The position numbers and the translations under genes are program-made. DNA of 64,000 nucleotides from NCBI RefSeq assembly GCF_024323335.1, contig NC_066585.1:531478582-531542581 (forward strand), written 5' to 3'. The DNA is from Lathyrus oleraceus. Taxonomy: Eukaryota > Streptophyta > Magnoliopsida > Fabales > Fabaceae. The notes under the pieces were generated by a model. It ran no database searches. It had not been told where the DNA came from and saw nothing but the letters and a program-made list of their open reading frames with translations. Of the stretch, positions 31,112-39,669 are shown in pieces; position 1 is the first letter of the stretch, and the number at the start of each line of letters is the position of its first letter.

Positions 31112-31287
31112 AAATTCTAACAAACTTTCTCTAATAATTTCACTAACGGTTACACACAAAAATTAGTTGCGCACACATTGCACTACACTATTCCGTGGAT
31201 ACAACTGTTGACAGTTATAACACTATATATATACAAATAATAATGCCACATAGGCGAAATATTAAAATACTGAATTACCCTTCAACA
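31000..31287 (-). repeat. 5' LTR of minus-strand copia element
   Basis: Plus-strand ends are TGTTGGTG (31000) and CAACA (31287), giving 288 bp. The minus strand has TATATATATAG near its start. The adjacent decayed PBS reads TAGTATCTAGAGC on the minus strand. No partner LTR remains. Confidence 0.7.
31041..31107. repeat. (GA)n microsatellite
   Basis: About 66 bp of almost pure GA dinucleotide repeat lies inside the copia LTR, in what would be its transcribed leader. It is likely to be length-polymorphic. Confidence 0.95.
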
Positions 31288-31739
31288 TTGACCCACTAGG
31301 TTGGATCTTCAAAATCAAACTATAACGTCACTCCTATGCAATGATAGTAGATTGCCTCTTTACTCTTATCTGTATTCGCGTTTCTGTTCTAACGAATCTC
31401 ACCGAAGTAGTTTTGTGTAACTCTTAACGAAAGAGAGAAACTAGAAAAATAGTGTAGGGATAGTCATTTATATTGCAAATCATAAAATAGTTCAAGGAAC
31501 TAATTCATAGGAAAAGTCCTCATGATTTGGAAGCAATGAAAATGCAACCGACAACAACATTTTCACTCAATTATTTTTCAAACAGCTTTGCGTTGATTAT
31601 GCAGCAACTTCATAGACAGTTCAACGAAACTTCCTTAAAACTGTTGACCCGTTCCACACTTGAAGACACAACAGTGCTGATTGCCTATATCTGCAACTTT
31701 ATAAAACAACTGATTGACACTAAGAAAGAGTAAATAACA
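31288..31739 (+). promoter_or_regulatory. Upstream region of the receptor-like protein gene
   Basis: The copia LTR ends here, leaving about 450 bp before the receptor ATG. A TATAAAA at 31700-31706 is only 34 bp from the ATG, so it would leave a very short 5' UTR if used. Other TATA-like sites lie further upstream. A 68-codon ORF at 31527-31733 has no recognisable similarity and I do not call it a gene. Confidence 0.4.
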
Positions 31740-34700
31740 ATGAAAATTACATTACATTCATTGTTTTCCTTCCTTTTATGCTTCTACTACATATATATCA
31801 GTTTCCAAATCACTTTTATCTCTGCCAAATGTCGTGAGCATCAACAATCATCACTACTCCAGTTAAAGAACAGTCTTATGTTCAAGCTTGAAAGTTCAAG
31901 CAAACTGAAGTTGTGGAATCAAAGCATTGCTTGCTGCAACTGGAGTGGTGTAACTTGTGACACTGAAGGGAATGTTATTGGCCTTGACTTGAGTGGAGAA
32001 TATATCTCTGGTGGATTTGACAATTCAAGCCGTCTTTTTAGTCTTCAACACCTCCAGAAACTGAACTTGGCTAATAACAATTTCAATTCTCTCATTCCAT
32101 CAGGATTCAGCATGTTGGACAAGTTGACTTATCTGAATTTGTCACATGCTAGCTTTGTCGGGCAGATTCCATTTGAGATTTCACAGCTTACAAAGTTGAT
32201 TACTCTTGACATTTCAGCTTTTGATTACTCCCTAGGACAATGGCTGAAACTAGAGAAACCAAATCTACAGAAGCTTGTCCAAAATATGACTGGTCTTAGG
32301 CAATTGTATCTAGATGGTGTATTATTAACCCAGGCTCAGGAAAACAAATGGAGCAATGCTTTGTCTCCGCTGCGTGACCTGCAAGAGTTGAGCATGTCTT
32401 ACTGTAATTTATCAGGACCACTTGATTCTTCCCTAACAAAACTAAAAAACCTATCACTCATTATTCTTGATGGGAACAGTTTTTCGTCTCCGGTGCCAGA
32501 AACATTTGTCAATTTTAAAAACATGACCACCCTTAGTCTTGCATTTTGCGGGTTGAGTGGTATATTTCCACACAAGATATTCCAAACTGGAAAGTTGTCT
32601 AATATTGATTTATCGTTCAACAACAATCTCCATGGTTCATTTGCAGAATTTCCTTTGAGTGGATCTATACAGACTTTAAGGGTAAGTAACACAAACTTTT
32701 CTGGAGAAATTCCATACACCATTGGTAACTTGAAGCTATTATATGAATTGGATCTTTCTTATTGTAAATTTAGTGGAATACTTCCTAATTCACTATCAAA
32801 TCTTACAAAACTTAGATACATAGATTTGTCGTCTAATAGCTTCACAGGTCCAATGCCATCATTTTACATGGCCAAAAACCTTACACAGCTAGACCTTTCT
32901 CATAATCGTTTAAGTGGTGAAGTTCCAACATCTTCTCACTTTGAAGGACTGCACAAACTTGTCAACATTGACTTGCGTGACAATTTTTTCAATGGAAGCA
33001 TTCCTTCATCCCTTTTTACACTCATGTTACTACAGAAGATTCAACTTTCATCCAACCAGTTTAGTAAATTTGATGAATTCTTAAGTGTGTCTTCCTCTGT
33101 AGTCAACACCCTTGATTTAAGTAGCAATAATCTCTCGGGGTCTATTCCAAAATATATCTTTCAGCTCGGTTCAATTTCTTACCTTGATCTTTCCTCTAAT
33201 AGATTCAATGGGCCGCTGCAGCTAGATGAGCTTTTGGGGCTTAGATATTTATCTACACTAGTCCTTTCATACAACAAAATATCAATCAATGTGAATGTTA
33301 AAAAGGTTAATCATACTTCCTTTCCCACTCTTACCAATTTAAATTTGGCATCTTGCAATATGAAAACTTTTCCTAGTTTCTTGAGAAACAAATCCAGACT
33401 AGGCTCGCTAGACCTTTCAAATAATCAAATTCAAGGAAAAATGCCCAACTGGATCTGGAGACTACAAAATCTCAAAAGTCTTAATGTTTCTCACAATATG
33501 CTCACTGATTTGGAAGGACCTTTGCAAAACTTAACTTACAAATTGATAGGCCTCGACCTTCACAACAACCAATTGAGAGGGCCAATACCTGTTTTTCCTA
33601 AATATGCTTCCTATTTAGATTACTCAATGAACAAATTTAGATCTCTCCCACAAGACCTTGGTAACTACCTGAATTTCACAATATTTCTCTCTCTTTCAAA
33701 TAATAATTTACAGGGAAGCCTCCCTGATTCCTTGTGCAATGCTTCAAATCTTGAAGTGCTTGATATGTCCAATAATAACATTTCTGGAATAATTCCCACG
33801 TGCCTAATGACTCAAAACCTCATGGTATTAAATTTGAAGAAGAACAACCTATTAGGCTCTATCCCAGATGTATATCCACCTTCTTGTGCTCTAAGGACTC
33901 TGGATCTCCAAAAGAATAACTTAGATGGACAGATTCCAAAATCTCTTGCTAATTGCTCAACAATGGAAGTGCTGGACCTTGCAAACAATAACATCATTGA
34001 CACATTTCCATGTTTTTTGAAGGACATATCTACACTCCGAGTCCTAGTCTTGCGGAAAAACAAATTCTATGGTCCCATTGAATGTCCAACTACGGATGAC
34101 ACTTGGCCTATGCTTCAAATAATTGATCTAGCCTTTAACAACTTCAGTGGTAAGCTACCTGAAAAAAGTTTCGCAGGGTGGGAGGCAATGATGTCTGATA
34201 AAAACCAAATTGATTCGAAAGTAAACCACATCAGGTTTGAGGTTCTTCAATTCAATCAAATTTATTATGAAAATTCAGTAACAGTTACAAGCAAAGGTCA
34301 ACAACTGGAATTGGTTAAAATCATTTCAATATTCACAACCATTGATTTCTCATCCAATCATTTTCAAGGACCTATACCAAAGGTGCTGATGGACTTCAAA
34401 GCACTTTATATTCTCAACATTTCAAACAACCATTTCTCAGGTGAAATCCCTTCTGCCATAGGGAACATGAAACAATTAGAGTCATTAGACCTCTCAAATA
34501 ACTCTTTGGTTGGTGAGATTCCTATGCAGCTAGAGAGCTTGTCCTTTCTTTCTTATTTAAACCTTTCGTTCAATCATTTGGTGGGTAAGATTCCAACAGG
34601 TACTCAACTTCAATCATTTCCAGCTTCTTCCTTTGAAGGAAATGATGGACTATATGGACCTCCATTGACTGAAATACCAGATGATAAGAGGCAGGACGAG

Positions 34701-34940
34701 GTGCATCCTGAACTTGCATGTGGGAGGCTAGCTTGTTCTATAGATTGGAATTTCTTAAGTGTAGAACTGGGATCTGTTTTTGGTCTTGGAATCGTCATTT
34801 GTCCTCTCATGTTTTGGAAGAAGTGGAGAATAAGATATTGGAAACTTGTGGATAAAATTCTTTGCTGGATATTTCCAAGGATGTATCTTGAATATGTAAC
34901 CCAGAGAGGACAAACATACATAGTTTTAAGGTGGCATTAG
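31740..34940 (+). CDS. LRR receptor-like protein (RLP), Ve1/RLP12-like
   Basis: This is an intact intronless 1,066-residue protein. In order it has a signal peptide (1 to about 29) and an N-terminal LRR cap (31-75) with the CCNWSGVTC cysteines. A long leucine-rich repeat ectodomain follows, with repeats such as LDLSSNNLSGSIPK and many N-x-S/T glycosylation sites. A break (about 820-860) stands before the last four repeats. Next come an acidic juxtamembrane segment, one membrane span (about 1003-1026, containing GSVFG, a GxxxG motif) and a 40-residue basic tail. There is no kinase domain. Relatives such as tomato Ve1 sit in the plasma membrane, sense apoplastic microbial or peptide ligands and signal through SOBIR1/BAK1. 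The ligand here is unknown. It is the only intact host gene in the window. Confidence 0.93.
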   Translation: MKITLHSLFSFLLCFYYIYISFQITFISAKCREHQQSSLLQLKNSLMFKLESSSKLKLWNQSIACCNWSGVTCDTEGNVIGLDLSGEYISGGFDNSSRLFSLQHLQKLNLANNNFNSLIPSGFSMLDKLTYLNLSHASFVGQIPFEISQLTKLITLDISAFDYSLGQWLKLEKPNLQKLVQNMTGLRQLYLDGVLLTQAQENKWSNALSPLRDLQELSMSYCNLSGPLDSSLTKLKNLSLIILDGNSFSSPVPETFVNFKNMTTLSLAFCGLSGIFPHKIFQTGKLSNIDLSFNNNLHGSFAEFPLSGSIQTLRVSNTNFSGEIPYTIGNLKLLYELDLSYCKFSGILPNSLSNLTKLRYIDLSSNSFTGPMPSFYMAKNLTQLDLSHNRLSGEVPTSSHFEGLHKLVNIDLRDNFFNGSIPSSLFTLMLLQKIQLSSNQFSKFDEFLSVSSSVVNTLDLSSNNLSGSIPKYIFQLGSISYLDLSSNRFNGPLQLDELLGLRYLSTLVLSYNKISINVNVKKVNHTSFPTLTNLNLASCNMKTFPSFLRNKSRLGSLDLSNNQIQGKMPNWIWRLQNLKSLNVSHNMLTDLEGPLQNLTYKLIGLDLHNNQLRGPIPVFPKYASYLDYSMNKFRSLPQDLGNYLNFTIFLSLSNNNLQGSLPDSLCNASNLEVLDMSNNNISGIIPTCLMTQNLMVLNLKKNNLLGSIPDVYPPSCALRTLDLQKNNLDGQIPKSLANCSTMEVLDLANNNIIDTFPCFLKDISTLRVLVLRKNKFYGPIECPTTDDTWPMLQIIDLAFNNFSGKLPEKSFAGWEAMMSDKNQIDSKVNHIRFEVLQFNQIYYENSVTVTSKGQQLELVKIISIFTTIDFSSNHFQGPIPKVLMDFKALYILNISNNHFSGEIPSAIGNMKQLESLDLSNNSLVGEIPMQLESLSFLSYLNLSFNHLVGKIPTGTQLQSFPASSFEGNDGLYGPPLTEIPDDKRQDEVHPELACGRLACSIDWNFLSVELGSVFGLGIVICPLMFWKKWRIRYWKLVDKILCWIFPRMYLEYVTQRGQTYIVLRWH

Positions 34941-35796
34941 TTACTAGTGAGTTTTCTATTTTCAACAATGTTGTTTTCAACAATGTTGTTTTCAACAATA
35001 AACAATTTCCTGTTGTTCAGTAACTTTGACAGTCTAGACAATTTCCACTTGTAATCCCTAAACAAGAAGAGCATAAAATAGGGTGTAGAAAAAGTTTCAT
35101 ATTAGAAGGAAATGGCATTACAACTCCTAAAGACAAGTAATGATAAAATTTGAATAGTTCTTAAGTGTTGTAACTTTTCATAAAGATAAACGACATGTTC
35201 AATTCAAATATAATGATTATAACAAAATATTTTCTTGTTAATGATTATAGCAAGAAACGTTTGATAAGCTAAGTAATAATTCTAATGGAACTTTTGCATA
35301 AATATTATAGACTCACTTTGTGAGATCTAAAATTATGATGCAACAAAGTCAAAAGCTATAATTAAATGATAAGCTTTACTTTGAATGATTCAATGTTTTG
35401 TTCTCAAAATTGCTTTCTTTCTATTTATTAATGTTTCTAGTTCAACTTGACAACCGTTTCATTTAGGGTGGAAGATAAGATTTTATGGTTTTTTATCAAT
35501 TATTTTTATAATCCTTTATTTTCTTAATAATTATCTTTTAAATTAAAAAATTTCCCTTTCTATTTCCTCTATTGTGTCATTTCCAGTGTTAACAAAAATA
35601 GTAACATTAATTTTATTTTAATTTTTTTTCGTAATCACTGTCGATGAAGAGTAAATGTTGGTTATTGGAGAAAAAAATGTTGGTTATTGGAGAAAAAAAT
35701 GTTGGTTATTGGAGAAAAAAATGTTGGTTCCTCATTTCATTGAATCTTGGAAAAAATCAAATATTACTTTATGAATGTAGAGCATAGGATTTTTCT
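34941..35796 (+). other. 3' flank of the RLP gene, duplicated at 38968-39432
   Basis: The sequence is AT-rich. The proximal (34941-35095) and distal (about 35480-35796) parts reappear downstream of the duplicated RLP tail. The middle 350 bp is absent from that copy. CAACAATGTTGTTTT is repeated in tandem near 34965. Confidence 0.75.
35655..35720. repeat. Three 22-bp tandem repeats
   Basis: Three perfect copies of a 22-bp unit (ATGTTGGTTATTGGAG plus six A). The duplicated copy near 39330 has a single unit, so the array expanded or contracted after duplication. Confidence 0.95.
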
Positions 35797-37733
35797 TTTT
35801 GTGATGTACCTTTCAATGATTGAAGCTTCCAGTCGGTGATGATTTTTCATATATCCTTTAAATATCCGCATGTATCGCTCTATAGGATACATCCATCTTA
35901 AATAAACTAGACCACAAAATCTAATTTCTCTAACTAGATGAACAAGTAAGTGAACCATAATGTCAAAAAATGATGGAGGAAAATACATCTCCAATTGACA
36001 CAATATTATTGCAATCTCATCTTCTAATTCATATAATTTTTTGAAATCAAGAAATTTATTACATATAGCACTGAAGAATAAGCACAATTTGGTTATAGTT
36101 ACTCTTACATTTTTTGGAAGGATGCCATGGATAGCCACTGGTAGTAGTTATTGCATCAAGACATGACAATCATAAGATTTTAAGCCAATTAACTTGAGAT
36201 CTTTCATTGATACAAGTTTCTTGATGTTTGAAGAGTAATCTTGGGAAACATTGATACCATGCAAACACTCGCAAAAACTTTTTTTTCCTTTTTATATAGA
36301 GTGTGACATGCCGGAGTTAAATAAGATCTTTTTCCTCTATCTTCTGAAACCAACTGTTTTCGTATACTCATCTCCACCATATCTAAAAGGGAACTATTAT
36401 TATCTTTAGTCTTGCCTAGAATGTTTATAATTGTTCCTATCAAACTATCACACACATTTTTCTCCACATGTATCACATCAAGACAATATCTTACATTGAA
36501 TCTAAACCAATATGGAAGATCAATCAACACTGATCTCTTTTTCCAAATATTTCTCTCAACGGGACTGTCTTTATTCTTTCCAAAGAAAATGGTAAGGTGT
36601 TATTGTCGTTGATAAACTTCACCGCCAATTAAATATTTATGAGTGTTTTCAAGCTCCATGCTCTTCGTTAAAATCCTTCTGCAATCTATGATAAGGATGA
36701 TTGGTTTTAGAAATTTTCGATACACAATATAAACTATCTTTTTTCCAAACTCAAGCTGGTGAAAACAGGTATTAGATTCACATATAGGACATGTTTTACG
36801 TCCTTTGATACTATATCCAACCAAATTACCATATGCAGGAAAGTCGTTTATTGTGTGTGCAAAATAACATTGTGCACATCTTAAAATTTTCACCAGAATA
36901 TTCAACATCAACGTCAACATCTTTACCCCACAAAAGTTTTAAATCCTCAATTAATGGACTTAGATAAACATCTATGTCGTTTCCAGGTTGTCTTGGTCCA
37001 TAAATCATCATACTTAACATCATATACCTGTGCTTTATGCACAACCAAGGAAATTTCTTTTAAATCGTGATAAGAACAGGCTACGGAGAATGGTTAGTAC
37101 TCAGATTACCAAAGAGGCTAATTTCATCTATGGCAAGCCCAGACCTAAGGTTTCTTGGCTCAAGGCCAAAATCTGGAAAAAAATTAACCAATTATCTTCC
37201 ATTGTAAAGAATCAGTTACATAGCGAATGTTTCTATCATATTTTATTTCATCTGAATGCCACCTAATATTCTTTGCGTCATTCGCATTAACAAAAAGTCT
37301 CTTTAACCTTGAAATTATTGGGAAGTACCATAACACTTTATCAGGAGGACACTTCTTACTAAAATTGTCATTGTCATCACCATTGTTATTCAACTTGTAG
37401 CGCGGCTCACCATATTATGGATATTGACCCAAATTTTCATAATATTTCTTGTATGATATGCAATCATTAGGGCATGCATGTATTTTGACATACTCCAAAC
37501 CCATTGGAAACAATATCTTCTTGGCCTCATAACAACGATCCGACAAATTGTTATCTCCTGGTAGCATTTGTTCCACTAAATCATGCAATCCTGTGAAACT
37601 TTTATCCAACCATTCACCTTTTGCCTTCAGATTAAATAATTTTAGCAACGCAGGCAATCGTGTTAAACTAGTGCACCACTTATATAAAGGTGCATCTTTG
37701 TCGCTACATAAATTGTCATAAATATGGGCTTTC
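35797..37733 (-). pseudogene. CACTA (En/Spm-like) TNP2 transposase fragment, copy 1
   Basis: On the minus strand from 37657 downward it shows the N-terminal part (LKLFNLKAKGEWLDKSF, VKIHACPNDCISYKK), the KCPPDKVLWYFPIISRLKRLF block, and the tnp2 core (IKHRYMMLSMMIYGPRQPGND, INDFPAYGNLVGYSIKG, CPICESN). It continues with LPYWFRFNVRYCLDVIHVEKNVCDS and the DUF4218 domain (CQLEMYFPPSFFDIMVHLLVHLVREI). The frame is broken several times and neither element terminus is present. It closely matches copy 2 at 44120-45925. Such transposases cut and paste CACTA elements in the nucleus. This one is dead. Confidence 0.85.
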
Positions 37734-38827
37734 TATTGGTGTAAGCCTTAGAGGCCAATACTTTTGTTACTTGTATCGAATTATTTATTAATAATAAAAG
37801 GCATTTTTCTTTATTATGTTTGTTTAATAAAGTCCCTGGAATAGATAGTTCGTTTAATGTATCAAGTATGACTTAATCATGAGATCACATTAAACATAAG
37901 GACACTATTCTTAAAGTATCCGTAGTCAAGCTTTATTGTGAGGTGGGATAACATTAAAGCATGAAGACTATTATGTTTGTAGACTGATGATCACGTCTCA
38001 TGGATCATGGATAAAGAGTTATCAAGTCTTAAACATAGGTATGAATATTAAGAGTAATATTCATACTGGATTGACCCGATATGAGAATACTATATAGAAT
38101 GTTATGCAAAGTGTCATAAGTTATTCTCATGGTGATAATGGTGTATACCACTCTTCGACCTGAAACCACTATGGACCCTAGATGTAGAGTCGAGTGCTTT
38201 ATTGTTGATCCAACCTTGTCCGTAACTGGATAACCATAAAGACAGTTGATGGGTACTCCACGAAGCATGCTAAGGGACATGAGTGACCTAGATGGAATTT
38301 GCCCATCCTTCGTAACAGGATAAATGTCTATGGGCCCAATATTGAACTGGACAAGGATGACACGGTCTATGCCTTGTGTTCAATATAGACATAAGGGCAA
38401 AAGGGTAATTATACACATAATTATTATCACAGAAGGATTTGTCAGATCACAGGACATTTTCGTGTCTTGGGTAGCAGTGATGTGTTGCTAGATACCGCTC
38501 ACTGTTTATTATGTTAAATGCGTGATTTAATATAATTGCCAACGTCGCGAAAACCTACAGGGTCACACACAAAGGACGGATTGATGAGAAATAGAGTAAC
38601 TAAGGAACACCGTAAGGTACGGTGCACTTAAGTGGAATACGAAATATGGTAAGGTACCACACGCTTAAGTGATTTTGGGCATATTATAAGATATGGGCCA
38701 AAATACACTTAAGTGGGCTTTTTAGCTTGAAGCCCACACAAGTGGTTCTATAAATAGAACCCTTGGGTAGAAACATTGTCACTCTTGCATTCCGTTTCTC
38801 TCTCTCTCTCAATCAAAGCCTTCATTC
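37734..38827 (+). repeat. Truncated copia LTR, same family as 61780-63139
   Basis: It matches the LTR at 61780 from its first bases (TA here for TG) to CCTTCATTC at 38827. That is U3 and R, but not the last 250 bp of U5. It has a TATA box (CTATAAATAGA, about 38749) and many small differences from the other copy. It is joined directly to the duplicated RLP tail. Confidence 0.85.
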
Positions 38828-39432
38828 GTCCTCTCATGTTTTGGAAGAAGTGGAGAATAAGATATTGGAAACTTGTGGATAAAATTCTTTGCTGGATATT
38901 TCCAAGGATGTATCTTGAATATGTAACCCAGAGAGGACAAACATACATAGTTTTAAGGTGGCATTAGTTACTAGTTGAGTGTGCTAATTATCAAACTAGT
39001 ATTTTCTATTTTCAACAATGTTGTTTTCAACAATAAACAATTTCCTGTTGTTCAGTAACTTTGACAGTCTATTCTATTTTAAACAAGAAGAGCATAAAAT
39101 AGGATGTAGAAAAAGTTTCAAAAATAGTATCCTTTATTTTCTTAATTTTCTTAATAATTATGGTTTTTTATCAATTATTTTTATAATCCTTTATTTTCTT
39201 AATAATTATCTTTTAAATTAAAAAATTTCCCTTTCTATTTCCTCTATTGTGTCATTTCCAGTGTTAACAAAAATAGTAACATTAATATTATTTTCATTTT
39301 TTTTAATCACTGTCGATGAAGAGTAAATGTTGGTTATTGGAGAAAAAAATGTTGGATCCTCATTTCATTGAATCTTGGGAAAAATCAAATATTACTTTAT
39401 GAATGTAGAGCATAGGATTTTTCTTTTTAATT
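38828..39432 (+). pseudogene. Duplicate of the RLP 3' end (membrane edge, tail and 3' flank)
   Basis: 38828-38967 repeats 34801-34940 without visible change and encodes PLMFWKKWRIRYWKL to the stop. The 3' flank follows to 39432, with a deletion of about 350 bp relative to the first copy. A 63-codon ORF at 38776-38967 starts in the LTR and runs in frame into this tail. It lacks the ectodomain, so it is a gene fragment. Confidence 0.85.
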
Positions 39433-39498
39433 AAAAAATAAAATAAAATAAGGATTTTCCCCTTAATTTTATAAAAACTAATGTAACATTTTACTTGC

Positions 39499-39575
39499 AA
39501 AAAATGGTGAATGATAAAAAATTACAAGTAACATGACTTGTTTCCTTTTTAATTTTTTACCATTCACCATTTTTT
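39499..39575. repeat. Inverted repeat with 26-bp arms
   Basis: Arms 39499-39524 and 39550-39575 are complementary with one mismatch. The loop contains a smaller CAAGT/ACTTG stem (39525-39540). It would form a strong AT-rich hairpin. Confidence 0.85.
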
Positions 39576-39669
39576 ATGCTGAAATTGCTTACAATTTATA
39601 GCATGTATATGAATAAATTTCTCAATTTTGTTAACGTAGGAAAACAATAAATTATGGAGTGCATTTTTT

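Larger units (their letters stand above)
28210..31287 (-). mobile_element. Truncated minus-strand Ty1/copia element
   Basis: The minus strand reads LTR (31287-31000), a decayed PBS, gag, zinc knuckle, protease, integrase and the beginning of RT, then stops near 28210. The 3' half and 3' LTR are missing. The family looks TNT1-like from gag (STKLLVFDGKNWNRWMIQIR) and integrase. Several stops interrupt each domain, so it is inactive. Its 5' LTR ends about 450 bp upstream of the receptor-like protein gene. Confidence 0.85.

Noticed and set aside
31527..31733. 68-codon ORF just upstream of the receptor gene
   Set aside because: It ends 7 bp before the receptor ATG, but in a different context and without a recognisable domain. 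It could be a uORF, but there is no support from the sequence alone.
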